Below, piece by piece: positions 1 to 9,035 of a DNA stretch of 64,000 bases. Numbering within the stretch: the first letter of the stretch is position 1; each line of letters begins with the position of its first letter. Below the pieces are notes generated by a model. The model made no database searches, was not told the DNA's origin, and saw only the letters and a program-made list of their open reading frames with translations. Source of the DNA: Staphylococcus auricularis (GTDB lineage: Bacteria; Bacillota; Bacilli; Staphylococcales; Staphylococcaceae); NCBI RefSeq assembly GCF_001500315.1, contig NZ_LLER01000001.1:1-64000 (forward strand). The letters are read 5' to 3'. The translations under genes were made by a program, and so were the position numbers.

Positions 1-2048
1 ATCTCGTGATGTTGTGCGGTTGCCAAGGCGTTAACGGTGGCGGTTGGGCGCATTACGTAGGTCAGGAAAAATGTCGTCCGATCGAAGGTTGGAACACGGT
101 CGCATTCGCGAAAGACTGGATTCCAGCACCACGTCTCCAAAATGGAACAAGCTGGTTCTACTTTGCGACAGATCAATGGAAATACGAAGAATCAAGCGTC
201 GATAAATTGAAATCTCCACTCGCGAACAACATCAAACATCAGCATCCGGCTGATTACAACGTCTTAGCAGCACGGTTAGGTTGGCTTCCTTCTTACCCGC
301 AGTTTAATAAAAACAGTTTACTCTTCGGTGAGGAAGCAAAAGAAAATGGGGATGATTCAGATAAAGCGATCATTAAAAATGCCGTTGAATCGGTGAAATC
401 TAAAGAAACGCAATTTGCGATTGAAGACCCAGACTTGAAGAAAAATCATCCTAAGACATTATTTGTATGGCGTTCGAACTTAATCTCAAGTTCCGCTAAA
501 GGTCAAGAGTACTTCATGAAACACTTATTAGGTACGAAATCAGGACTCATGGCAGAACCGAACGAAGATGATAAACCAGAAGAAATTAAATGGCGTGAAG
601 ATACGATCGGTAAACTCGATCTACTCGTATCGCTCGATTTCAGAATGACAGCGACACCACTTTATTCCGACATCGTACTCCCTGCAGCGACGTGGTACGA
701 AAAACACGATATTTCATCAACGGACATGCATCCGTTCGTCCATCCATTTAATCCAGCAATCGATCCATTATGGGAGTCACGCTCAGACTGGGATATTTAT
801 AAAACATTAGCCAAAGCCGTGTCAGAAATGGCGAAGGATTATCTTCCAGGCACGTATAAAGATGTGGTAACGACGCCACTTGGTCATGACTCTAAACAAG
901 AGATCGCAACACCATACGGCAAAGTGAAAGACTGGACGAAAGGTGAAATCGAAGCAGTACCTGGTAAAACAATGCCAAACTTTAAAATCGTCGAACGTGA
1001 TTATACAAAAATTTACGATAAACACGTCACACTCGGCCCATTATTAGAAAATGGCAAGATCGGTGCACACGGTGTGAGCTATAGTGCTTACGATCAATAT
1101 CAAGAACTGAAAAGCATGATTGGTACATGGAATGACGAAGATACGGAATCGATTAGAAATGACCGTCCTAGACTCGATACTGCACGAAAAGTTGCGGATG
1201 CGATCCTAAATGTATCTTCAGCAACGAACGGGAAATTATCTCAAAAAGCATATGGGGATTTGGAATCGCAAACTGGTATGGAATTGAAAGATATCTCTAG
1301 TGCGCGTGAAGCGGAAAAATTATCGTTCCTTAATATTACAGCACAACCGAGGGAAGTGATCCCGACCGCAGTCTTCCCAGGGTCTAACAAAAACGGCAGA
1401 CGTTACTCACCTTTTACGACGAACGTGGAACGCCTTGTACCATTTAGAACGTTAACTGGCAGACAAAGTTACTACATCGATCACGAAGTCTTCCAACAAT
1501 TCGGCGAAAGTCTACCTGTATATAAACCGACATTACCGCCGATGGTCTTTGGTACGAGAGATAAACAAGTGAAAGGCGGACAAGATGCGCTCGTTCTTAG
1601 ATATTTAACACCCCATGGTAAATGGAACATTCACTCTACTTACCAAGATAACCAACACATGTTAACGCTCTTCCGTGGTGGCCCGGTCGTGTGGTTATCC
1701 AATGAAGATGCGAAAGCGCACGGTATTAACGATAACGACTGGCTAGAAGTCTACAACAGAAACGGTGTCGTTACAGCGAGAGCCGTGACGTCTCACCGTA
1801 TGCCACGTGGCACGATGTACATGTACCACGCACAAGATAAACATATTGAAACACCTGGATCAGAAATTACAGATACACGAGGCGGTTCACACAATGCACC
1901 TACAAGAATTCATTTGAAACCGACACAACTCGTTGGTGGTTACGCGCAGATCAGTTACCACTTCAACTATTATGGTCCGATTGGAAACCAAAGAGATGTT
2001 TATGTCGCAGTAAGAAAAATGAAGGAGGTCAATTGGCTTGAAGATTAA
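1..2048 (+). CDS. narG: Respiratory nitrate reductase alpha subunit NarG (3' part)
   Basis: This is the C-terminal ~680 residues of NarG; the gene begins before the window, and the first in-window codons are already in frame. NarG carries the Mo-bis-MGD cofactor and reduces nitrate to nitrite on the cytoplasmic side of the membrane, taking electrons from NarH. The fragment holds the middle of the molybdopterin oxidoreductase domain and, from about position 1570 on, the C-terminal molybdopterin-dinucleotide-binding domain (TPHGKWNIHSTY, then FRGGPVVWLS). The full protein is normally about 1220 residues, so a little under half is missing here. The stop overlaps the narH start by 11 bases, which indicates a tightly coupled operon. 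Confidence 0.97.
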   Translation, partial: LVMLCGCQGVNGGGWAHYVGQEKCRPIEGWNTVAFAKDWIPAPRLQNGTSWFYFATDQWKYEESSVDKLKSPLANNIKHQHPADYNVLAARLGWLPSYPQFNKNSLLFGEEAKENGDDSDKAIIKNAVESVKSKETQFAIEDPDLKKNHPKTLFVWRSNLISSSAKGQEYFMKHLLGTKSGLMAEPNEDDKPEEIKWREDTIGKLDLLVSLDFRMTATPLYSDIVLPAATWYEKHDISSTDMHPFVHPFNPAIDPLWESRSDWDIYKTLAKAVSEMAKDYLPGTYKDVVTTPLGHDSKQEIATPYGKVKDWTKGEIEAVPGKTMPNFKIVERDYTKIYDKHVTLGPLLENGKIGAHGVSYSAYDQYQELKSMIGTWNDEDTESIRNDRPRLDTARKVADAILNVSSATNGKLSQKAYGDLESQTGMELKDISSAREAEKLSFLNITAQPREVIPTAVFPGSNKNGRRYSPFTTNVERLVPFRTLTGRQSYYIDHEVFQQFGESLPVYKPTLPPMVFGTRDKQVKGGQDALVLRYLTPHGKWNIHSTYQDNQHMLTLFRGGPVVWLSNEDAKAHGINDNDWLEVYNRNGVVTARAVTSHRMPRGTMYMYHAQDKHIETPGSEITDTRGGSHNAPTRIHLKPTQLVGGYAQISYHFNYYGPIGNQRDVYVAVRKMKEVNWLED

Positions 2049-3591
2049 AGCACAAATCGCAATGGTATTGAACTTAGACAAATGTATCGGATGTCATACA
2101 TGTAGCGTCACATGTAAAAACACGTGGACGAATCGACCAGGTGCTGAGTACATGTGGTTTAACAACGTAGAAACGAAACCAGGCATGGGATATCCAAAAC
2201 GCTGGGAAGATCAAGAAACATATAAAGGGGGTTGGGTGCTCAATAAAAAAGGAAAACTCCAACTCAAATCAGGGAGCCGTATCTCGAAGATTGCACTCGG
2301 TAAAATCTTTTACAACCCAGATATGCCATTGATTAAAGATTACTACGAACCTTGGACATATAACTATGAACATTTGACACAAGCGAAACAAGGGAATCAT
2401 TCTCCAGTGGCAAAAGCACACTCACTCATCTCAGGTGAAAAGCTGGATTTAGAATGGGGACCAAACTGGGAGGATGACTTAGCAGGTGCACATGTGACAG
2501 GCCTGGAAGATCCGAACATTCAACGCATCGAAGAAGATATCAAATTCCAATTCGATGAAACATTCATGATGTATTTACCACGTCTATGTGAACACTGTCT
2601 TAACCCGAGTTGTGTGGCGTCTTGTCCATCAGGTGCGATGTACAAACGTGATGAAGACGGTATCGTCCTCGTCGACCAAGATGCATGTCGTGGCTGGCGT
2701 TACTGTATGACAGGTTGCCCGTATAAAAAAGTTTACTTCAACTGGAAGACGAATAAAGCTGAAAAATGTACATTCTGCTTCCCTAGAATTGAAGAAGGGT
2801 TACCGACTGTTTGTTCCGAAACATGTACCGGCCGTATGAGATATTTAGGCGTGTTACTTTACGATGCAGACCGTGTTCAAGAAGCGGCTTCTGCGACAGA
2901 TGAAAAAGATTTATACGAAAAACAACTCGACATCTTCTTAAATCCTTATGATGAAGATGTCATTGAACAAGCTGAAAAAGATGGTATTACGTATGAATGG
3001 ATCGCAGCAGCACAGAACTCTCCAATCTATAAATTAGCGATCGAATATAAAATGGCATTCCCATTACACCCAGAGTTCAGAACGATGCCGATGGTTTGGT
3101 ATTGCCCACCACTCAGCCCAATCATGAGTTATTTTGAAGGGCAAAACGCAGGCCAAAATCCAGATATGATCTTCCCTGCAATTGAAGAAATGCGTTTACC
3201 AATCGAATACCTCGCAAGTTTATTTACGGCAGGAGACACGAAACCAGTGAAACTCGCATTACAACGCATGGCTATGATGCGTAGCTATATGAGAGCACAA
3301 GTGACAGGCAAACCGTTTGAAACACATAAACTCGAACGCCTTGAGTTAACCGAACAACAAATGAAAGACATGTATCGCTTGCTCGCAATCGCGAAGTACG
3401 AAGATCGTTTCGTCATTCCGACATCTCATAAAGAAACGTACCTAGATACGTATCGTGCCCAAGGTAGTCAAGGTTATGGTGGCGAATACTTTGGCGCAAA
3501 TTGTGAAGGCTGTGGTGTACCGGTGGGCGCAGGTAAGACAGGACAAGAAATTTATAATGATAATTTCTATGGAGGGATCTTCCGTGATTAA
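2038..3591 (+). CDS. narH: Respiratory nitrate reductase beta subunit NarH
   Basis: The iron-sulfur electron-transfer subunit passes electrons from the NarI haems to NarG. Cysteine clusters are clear: CIGCHTCSVTC at residues 16-26, CEHCLNPSCVASCP near 184, and CRGWRYCMTGCP near 218. In the last, Trp replaces a cysteine, as expected for the [3Fe-4S] cluster of NarH. A fourth group, CTFC with later CSETC, follows. Length 517 is normal for the family. The start is TTG at 2038, preceded by AAGGAGG inside narG; this short overlap suggests translational coupling. It ends 8 bases into narJ. Confidence 0.97.
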   Translation: MKIKAQIAMVLNLDKCIGCHTCSVTCKNTWTNRPGAEYMWFNNVETKPGMGYPKRWEDQETYKGGWVLNKKGKLQLKSGSRISKIALGKIFYNPDMPLIKDYYEPWTYNYEHLTQAKQGNHSPVAKAHSLISGEKLDLEWGPNWEDDLAGAHVTGLEDPNIQRIEEDIKFQFDETFMMYLPRLCEHCLNPSCVASCPSGAMYKRDEDGIVLVDQDACRGWRYCMTGCPYKKVYFNWKTNKAEKCTFCFPRIEEGLPTVCSETCTGRMRYLGVLLYDADRVQEAASATDEKDLYEKQLDIFLNPYDEDVIEQAEKDGITYEWIAAAQNSPIYKLAIEYKMAFPLHPEFRTMPMVWYCPPLSPIMSYFEGQNAGQNPDMIFPAIEEMRLPIEYLASLFTAGDTKPVKLALQRMAMMRSYMRAQVTGKPFETHKLERLELTEQQMKDMYRLLAIAKYEDRFVIPTSHKETYLDTYRAQGSQGYGGEYFGANCEGCGVPVGAGKTGQEIYNDNFYGGIFRD

Positions 3592-4159
3592 TTTAACGAA
3601 TTATCGCTATTACCAAGACAGTCTCGGTTACATTGCGCAACAATTAAATTTTCCCGAAAAATTAACGTTTCATCCGAAGACCTTTCAACAAACGATCGAA
3701 CCGTCCCATCCAGGTTATGAAGAATTGAAATTATACCACGAGAAAATGCAGCAATATTCATTATCTGAAATCAAAGCGATTTATACAGATACATTCGATT
3801 TTAGTAAAAAAGCCCCGCTCTACATGACTTACAACAAATTTGATACCCAAAAAGAGCGTGGGCAAATGTTAGCGAAACTCAAAGTACTTTATGAAATGTT
3901 CGGCTTAAAAATGGTAGACAACGAACTATCGGATTATCTCCCACTCATGCTGCAATTTTTACAAGTCGCGAACTGGGAGAATGATCCTCGCGCTGAGGGT
4001 AATATTCAACTCGTCATCATGATCATTGAAGATGGTACATATGAAATGGCCAATCATTTAGCACAAGAACACAACCCGTATGCGCATGTCGTGCGTGCAT
4101 TGAGAGAAACGCTCAAAGCTTGCCTTGCTGATCCTAAAGGGGTGAGCTCGCATGCTTAA
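3584..4159 (+). CDS. narJ: Nitrate reductase assembly chaperone NarJ
   Basis: NarJ is the cytoplasmic chaperone that binds apo-NarG and helps insert the molybdenum cofactor; it is not part of the finished enzyme. I take GTG at 3584 as the start (VINLTNYRYYQ) because GGAGGG lies just upstream and this gives 191 residues, the usual size. The frame is open further upstream inside narH, but that extension is a shadow. The protein is helical and acidic, with no membrane segments. It overlaps narH by 8 bases and narI by 8 bases, as in the usual narGHJI operon. Confidence 0.93.
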   Translation: MINLTNYRYYQDSLGYIAQQLNFPEKLTFHPKTFQQTIEPSHPGYEELKLYHEKMQQYSLSEIKAIYTDTFDFSKKAPLYMTYNKFDTQKERGQMLAKLKVLYEMFGLKMVDNELSDYLPLMLQFLQVANWENDPRAEGNIQLVIMIIEDGTYEMANHLAQEHNPYAHVVRALRETLKACLADPKGVSSHA

Positions 4160-4832
4160 CCAATTCTTATGGATTATTTATCCATATCTATGCGTCGCGA
4201 TTTTTGTCGTCGGACACATTGCACGCTATAAATACGATCAATTTTCATGGACTGCGAAATCCAGTGAATTCATAGAGAAGAAACGTCTGAAATGGGGAAG
4301 CTTGCTCTTTCACCTCGGTGTCATCCCGGTATTCTTAGGACACGTGGTAGGGCTTGCCATACCAGCAGAATGGATCTCAGGTTTAGGTGTGAGCAATCAT
4401 TTATACCACTTCGGTGCCGTGTATATTGGGAGCATCTTTGGTATAATGACGTTAATAGGTATGTTGTTATTAACTGCAAGAAGAGTGACGATAAAGAACG
4501 TCAGAAAGCTCAGTTCTGCATCAGATATGTTTGTTAATTTCCTATTAATTGTGATTTTGTTTATGGGATGTTACTCCACATTAGTAACGAACGCAGTGGC
4601 ACCAGATTTTGATTATCGTCAGACGATTTCAATCTGGTTTAGACATCTCTTTACATTTTCACCGAATGCAAACCTTATGGTAGATGTGCCGCTATCATTT
4701 AAAATCCACATTTTCCTTGGATTTACAATTTTAGCATGTTGGCCGTTCACGCGATTGGTCCACGTATGGAGTGTGCCACTCACTTACGCGAATAGAAGAT
4801 ACATCATTTACCGTAAGAACAAAATCAGTTAG
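4152..4832 (+). CDS. narI: Respiratory nitrate reductase gamma subunit NarI
   Basis: This is the membrane cytochrome b subunit that oxidises menaquinol and passes electrons to NarH. The 226-residue protein has about five hydrophobic segments with histidines placed to bind two b haems (for example GHIARYKYD near the N terminus, and LFHLGVIPVFLGHVVG). ATG at 4152 lies inside the end of narJ. The gene ends 13 bases before nreA, so structural and sensory genes may share a transcript. Confidence 0.95.
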   Translation: MLNQFLWIIYPYLCVAIFVVGHIARYKYDQFSWTAKSSEFIEKKRLKWGSLLFHLGVIPVFLGHVVGLAIPAEWISGLGVSNHLYHFGAVYIGSIFGIMTLIGMLLLTARRVTIKNVRKLSSASDMFVNFLLIVILFMGCYSTLVTNAVAPDFDYRQTISIWFRHLFTFSPNANLMVDVPLSFKIHIFLGFTILACWPFTRLVHVWSVPLTYANRRYIIYRKNKIS

Positions 4833-4845
4833 AGAGGAAGAATGA

Positions 4846-5298
4846 TTGTTGCCTGTACCATATGTGGAGACGCGTACGTTACAAAATGATTTAGAACAAT
4901 TAAGAATAGCGGAAGGCTTTGATTTTGCAGCCATTGCAACACCTGAGTTATTTCGACCAAGTGCACCGATCAAATGGCAGTTCGTATCTGGGAATACGAA
5001 TGAAAGGTATAAACTGATTATTTTAAAAAAGGGTAGAGGGCTCGCTGGCAATGTCATGAAGACTGGGAAGCGCATGATCATTGAAGATGTCAGCCAAGAA
5101 GTCCCAGACAAAGATCGCGTGAGATTCCCCATCTTGTTAAGTGAAAATTTAACGAGTGTCATCGTCATCCCTTTATGGTTTGAAGGAGAGCTCTGGGGTG
5201 TCTTACTGTTAGGTCAACGCAACGGGAAGGCATTGCCTGCACATTATCAAACGATCGATATTACGGGTAGATTAAGTGTATTTAGTGAAGAAATGTAG
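4846..5298 (+). CDS. nreA: GAF-domain nitrate receptor NreA
   Basis: NreA is a small cytoplasmic GAF protein that binds nitrate and, in staphylococci, restrains the NreB kinase when nitrate is absent. The 150-residue frame matches a single GAF domain ([18 protein letters not shown], then [20 protein letters not shown]). The start is TTG at 4846 or the next TTG at 4849; AGAGGAAG at 4833-4840 serves either. No ATG fits. It is followed after 8 bases by nreB, in the known nreABC order. Confidence 0.93.
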   Translation: MLPVPYVETRTLQNDLEQLRIAEGFDFAAIATPELFRPSAPIKWQFVSGNTNERYKLIILKKGRGLAGNVMKTGKRMIIEDVSQEVPDKDRVRFPILLSENLTSVIVIPLWFEGELWGVLLLGQRNGKALPAHYQTIDITGRLSVFSEEM

Positions 5299-5306
5299 GT
5301 GATCAA

Positions 5307-6359
5307 TTGCAACGTATGAAAGAAAGACAATTAGATCAATTATTACAGCGATACTACGAAACGACAAATGAGAAGATTGTGTTTGTCGATCACGAAGGTA
5401 AAGTCATCGCGATGAATGATGTCGCAAAAGAAATCATCTCAGAAGATAATAATTACGGCATGATGCCAAATGCGATTTGTAATCACTGTGAAGGTTATAC
5501 GAATGAGTATGCACTCCAGAGTTGTGTGAACTGTTTCCTCGATACGACGACACCGAATGACTCAAGCTTTCAAGTGTTTATGAAGACCGTGGATGGCACC
5601 GTTCAACCCTTTATTGCGACATACAAGTGCATCGATGAGACACGACGTATTTATGCGTTGACGCTCCTCAATATTTCACCACAAATTGAACGCCAAGAGA
5701 AGATTTATCAGCGTCAAATGATCAGTAAAACGATCGCAGCTCAGGAAAATGAACGCAAGCGTATTTCGCGTGAATTACACGATAGTATCGTCCAAGAAAT
5801 GTTAAATATTGATATTGAACTCCGCTTATTAAAATATCAACAAGATTTTGAAAAAATGACCGATAAAACGGATTATATCGAAGGATTGATGTCTAATTTA
5901 ATCGATAGTATTCGTAACTTATCCGTTGAACTGAGACCTTCTTCGTTAGATGATCTCGGTCTCAACGCCGCATTTAAGTCTTATTTTAAACAAATTGAAG
6001 AAAATTATGGATTGTTGATTAATTATCAATCCAATACAGGAAAAAACCGCTACGATAGTGAGATTGAAACCGTCGTATATCGTATTGTCCAAGAAGGGGT
6101 ACTCAATGCATTAAAATACGCAGGGGTTGATCAAATTGAGGTCAGTATTCAAGATATGGATACCCACTTGATTGCGGAAGTGATCGATCGGGGTAAAGGT
6201 TTTAATCCACATAGCCGCCCTAAAGGCACAGGGCTCGGACTGTACGGCATGAATGAACGTGCAGAATTAGTGCGAGGGAATGTAAACATCGATACACAAC
6301 TTGGTAAGGGCACCATTATTACACTCGATGTACCTATTTCGCACATGTTGGGGGAATAG
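5307..6359 (+). CDS. nreB: Oxygen-sensing histidine kinase NreB
   Basis: NreB is a soluble sensor kinase whose PAS domain holds an oxygen-labile [4Fe-4S] cluster; without oxygen it autophosphorylates and activates NreC. The four cluster cysteines are present at residues 58, 61, 73 and 76 (CNHCEG, then CVNC), counting from TTG 5307. The phosphoacceptor is H158 in SRELHDS, typical of the NarX/HisKA_3 class. The ATP-binding domain follows ([28 protein letters not shown]). The length of 350 is normal. The gene appears intact although its partner nreC downstream is not. Confidence 0.95.
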   Translation: MQRMKERQLDQLLQRYYETTNEKIVFVDHEGKVIAMNDVAKEIISEDNNYGMMPNAICNHCEGYTNEYALQSCVNCFLDTTTPNDSSFQVFMKTVDGTVQPFIATYKCIDETRRIYALTLLNISPQIERQEKIYQRQMISKTIAAQENERKRISRELHDSIVQEMLNIDIELRLLKYQQDFEKMTDKTDYIEGLMSNLIDSIRNLSVELRPSSLDDLGLNAAFKSYFKQIEENYGLLINYQSNTGKNRYDSEIETVVYRIVQEGVLNALKYAGVDQIEVSIQDMDTHLIAEVIDRGKGFNPHSRPKGTGLGLYGMNERAELVRGNVNIDTQLGKGTIITLDVPISHMLGE

Positions 6360-6361
6360 AT

Positions 6362-7015
6362 TTGAAAATAGTTATCGCAGACGACCATGCAGTAGTAAGA
6401 ACGGGATTTTCAATGATTTTGAACTTTCAAGAAGATATGGAAGTCGTCGATACTGCCGCTGATGGAAGAGAAGCGTATCAGAAAGTCATGTAGCACAAAC
6501 CCGATGTTTTAATCATGGATTTGAGTATGCCACCAGGGGAATCCGGCTTGATTGCGACGAGTAAGATTGCCGAGAGCTTCTCAGATACGAAAATCCTCAT
6601 CTTAACGATGTATGACGATGAAGAATATTTATTTCATGTGCTGAAAAACGGCGCAAAGGGCTATATATTGAAAAACGCACCCGACGAACAACTCGTGTTA
6701 GCTGTGCGTACCGTGTATCAAGGGGATACTTACGTCGATATGAAAATGACCACCTCACTCGTCAACGAGTTTGTGAACAATTCGAAATCGGAAGAAGAAG
6801 CGACGAACGATCCATTTAAAATTTTATCCAAACGCGAACTTGAAATTCTACCACTCGTCGCAAAAGGTTACGGCAACAAAGAAATTGCAGAAAAATTATT
6901 CGTCTCAGTGAAAACCGTTGAGGCACATAAAACGCATATCATGACGAAACTCGACTTGAAGTCTAAGCCAGAGCTTGTCGAATATGCATTGAAAAAGAAA
7001 CTACTCGAATTTTAA
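6362..7015 (+). pseudogene. nreC: Response regulator NreC with in-frame amber stop
   Basis: Read through, this is a normal 217-residue NreC starting at TTG 6362: a receiver domain ([12 protein letters not shown], phosphoacceptor D53 in LIMDLSMPP) and a C-terminal LuxR-type helix-turn-helix ([17 protein letters not shown]). A TAG at 6491-6493 (codon 44) interrupts the receiver just before the phosphorylation site; the frame is otherwise intact and well conserved on both sides. The cut product would be 43 residues. An ATG at 6515 could restart translation but has no visible ribosome site and would lose the first half of the receiver. Intact NreC activates the nitrate and nitrite reductase operons and narT under anoxia, so this allele should impair that response unless the stop is a sequencing error or is read through. 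Confidence 0.9.
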
Positions 7016-7027
7016 ATTGTTAGTATT

Positions 7028-7059
7028 AGCAGGGATGTCTCTCACGTCCCTGCTTTTTT
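7028..7059 (+). terminator. Rho-independent terminator after nreC
   Basis: An 8-bp GC-rich stem, AGCAGGGA (7028-7035) with TCCCTGCT (7047-7054), is followed by a run of T. It ends the nar-nre transcription unit. Confidence 0.9.
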
Positions 7060-7164
7060 GTCGTGGTGCGATTGTCCACTGAGTATTAAAAAACCCCAAT
7101 CATGCTTTGGCGTGGTGGTGTAGCGGGGATGGACAAGCTGAGGAAGGCTTTTATAAGTTTGCTA

Positions 7165-7360
7165 TTTCAGGTGGAGGGATTCCTAAATTTAGACACGAAT
7201 TGGCCATGTGAGATGGCTAAATCAGGTGTGGAAGCTCCGAAAGTTGGGTGCATCCTTGTCTCATCATCTCGCCGTTTCAGTTGTAGAAGTCCCCCGAAAC
7301 TTAGGCACATCCTGGCCTCATAACCTCCCCGTTTCAGGTATAGGGAAACCACCGATTAAA
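7165..7360. repeat. Degenerate ~55-bp tandem repeats between nreC and narT
   Basis: Three to four imperfect direct copies begin at TTTCAG or ATCAG near 7165, 7220, 7275 and 7332, so the period is 55 to 57 bases. Shared blocks are the TTTCAG(G/T)TG start, a (T)CCGAAA core near the middle, a CATCCT(T/G)G block and a CTC(G/C)CCG end. The copies around 7220 and 7275 are the most alike. Short open frames across the unit are only by-products of the repeat. I do not recognise the family. Confidence 0.6.
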
Positions 7361-7518
7361 GATAGGGGATCTCCTTATGTTCATATTTTCACAATTATTC
7401 TAGACTAAAATTATCGTTAGTACATTGCTAGAACAGAACGACAGACACATGCCTTACAGTATGATAATCGCTTACAACCGATGTACTAACCTGAATTTTA
7501 TTCAATGAAGGTGAAAAA

Positions 7519-8682
7519 ATGTTTAAGACAAAAGGTGGTTTTCAGCTTACATTACAAACGTTGAGTTTGGTCGTTGGATTTATGGCCTGGAGCATCATCT
7601 CGCCCTTGATGCCATACATCTCACAAGACATCAACATGTCAGCGGGGCAGTTATCGATTATCGTAGCGATTCCTGTCATACTCGGGTCTATTTTGCGTGT
7701 ACCGTTTGGTTATTTAACCAATGTCATCGGTGCCAAATGGGTCTTCTTCTGTAGTTTTATAATCTTATTATTTCCAATTTACTTCTTAAGCCAAGCACAA
7801 TCTCCCGGCATGTTAATGGCATCTGGTTTCTTCCTAGGTGTTGGGGGCGCGATTTTCTCAGTCGGTGTAACATCAGTACCGAAATACTTCGCAAAAGAAA
7901 AAGTCGGTTTAGCTAACGGGATTTACGGCATGGGTAATATTGGGACTGCCGTATCTTCATTCTTAGCACCACCGATTGCAGGAATCATCGGATGGCAAAC
8001 AACGGTTCGTTCTTACTTAATCTTTATCGCACTCTTTGCGATATTGATGTTCTTCCTTGGAGACGGTAACGAGAAAAAAGTGAAAGTACCGCTCGTATCA
8101 CAAATGAAAGACTTATTTGCGAACTATAAAACGTACTATCTCAGCTTATGGTACTTTATCACTTTCGGCGCATTTGTCGCATTCGGTTTATTCTTACCGA
8201 ACTATCTCGTAGAACAATTTGGCATTGATAAGGTCGATGCCGGTATTCGTTCAGGCGTGTTCATTGCCTTAGCGACATTCCTTCGACCACTCGGAGGGAT
8301 TATCGGGGACAAATTCAATGCCGTAAAAGCCTTGATGGTAGACTTTGTATTCTTGATTGCGGGTGCAGTCATCTTAGGCTTATCCAGTCACATCGTTCTC
8401 TTTACAATCGGCTGCTTATTAATCAGTATCTGTGCAGGGTTAGGTAATGGGTTAATCTTCAAACTCGTGCCTTCATACTTTACAGGCGCAGCAGGTTCAG
8501 CCAATGGTGTCGTATCGATGATGGGTGGTTTAGGTGGTTTCTTCCCACCACTTGTGATTACATACGTCACAGGATTAACCGGAACAAGTCATCTCGCATT
8601 TATCTTACTCGCAGTGTTCGGGGTCATCGCTTTCTTAACGATGTTACATCTGTACAAGAAAGAATACGCCACTGCGAAATAA
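7519..8682 (+). CDS. narT: Nitrate/nitrite transporter NarT (MFS)
   Basis: A 387-residue major facilitator protein with about 12 membrane segments and the NNP-type glycine-rich signatures ([18 protein letters not shown], then [17 protein letters not shown]). It takes up nitrate for the reductase and may export nitrite. The ATG at 7519 follows GAAGGTG. It stands apart from nar-nre, with its own upstream region of about 115 bases past the repeats, and ends in a terminator. In staphylococci narT is normally an NreC target, so the nreC stop upstream matters for it. Confidence 0.93.
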   Translation: MFKTKGGFQLTLQTLSLVVGFMAWSIISPLMPYISQDINMSAGQLSIIVAIPVILGSILRVPFGYLTNVIGAKWVFFCSFIILLFPIYFLSQAQSPGMLMASGFFLGVGGAIFSVGVTSVPKYFAKEKVGLANGIYGMGNIGTAVSSFLAPPIAGIIGWQTTVRSYLIFIALFAILMFFLGDGNEKKVKVPLVSQMKDLFANYKTYYLSLWYFITFGAFVAFGLFLPNYLVEQFGIDKVDAGIRSGVFIALATFLRPLGGIIGDKFNAVKALMVDFVFLIAGAVILGLSSHIVLFTIGCLLISICAGLGNGLIFKLVPSYFTGAAGSANGVVSMMGGLGGFFPPLVITYVTGLTGTSHLAFILLAVFGVIAFLTMLHLYKKEYATAK

Positions 8683-8746
8683 GCTTGAGTTATAGGCACG
8701 CATGATAGTTTGGGAAAATGAAAGCTTAATATTGAAAATGAATATG

Positions 8747-8786
8747 AAACACCAATTTCTATTTTTAAGTAGGAATTGGTGTTTTT
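8747..8786 (+). terminator. Terminator after narT
   Basis: Inverted repeat AAACACCAATT ... AATTGGTGTTT with a T run. The dyad is nearly symmetric. Confidence 0.8.
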
Positions 8787-8820
8787 GAGTTGAGCCAAGT
8801 CTATAAAATCTCATCCCTAT

Positions 8821-8870
8821 TTGACAAAATGTGAGCGGTCTCATAAGATGATAATTGAAAACGATTCTCA
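8821..8870 (+). promoter_or_regulatory. Promoter with overlapping Fur box
   Basis: TTGACA at 8821-8826 is separated by 17 bases from TAAGAT at 8844-8849, a good sigma-A promoter pointing to the ABC transporter operon. Immediately downstream, TGAAAACGATTCTCA (8856-8870) matches the 7-1-7 Fur box TGATAAT-N-ATTATCA at most positions and would cover the transcription start. Repression by Fur in iron-replete cells is inferred. Confidence 0.75.
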
Positions 8871-9035
8871 ATAAATATTTTAAAAAATAACCGAGAATAG
8901 GAAGAAGTATGTAATCAAAACACAATCGCATCATATATTTTCACCAACTCGCAATATAGACATGGGAGTGTATGATGCGTATGAAATAGGGAAGGAGCAT
9001 GTGTAATTGAGGGAGTAAGTTACACGACAACGCCT

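Noticed and set aside
3455-3583. N-terminal extension of narJ inside narH
   Set aside because: The frame is open only by chance; GTG 3584 has the ribosome site and gives the normal NarJ length.
7165-7360. Possible CRISPR array near narT
   Set aside because: The whole 55-base unit is repeated and degenerate; there is no constant repeat with variable spacers and no cas gene.
8388-8934. Minus-strand frames across the end of narT and the Fur promoter
   Set aside because: No ribosome sites; they cross a terminator and a good plus-strand promoter.
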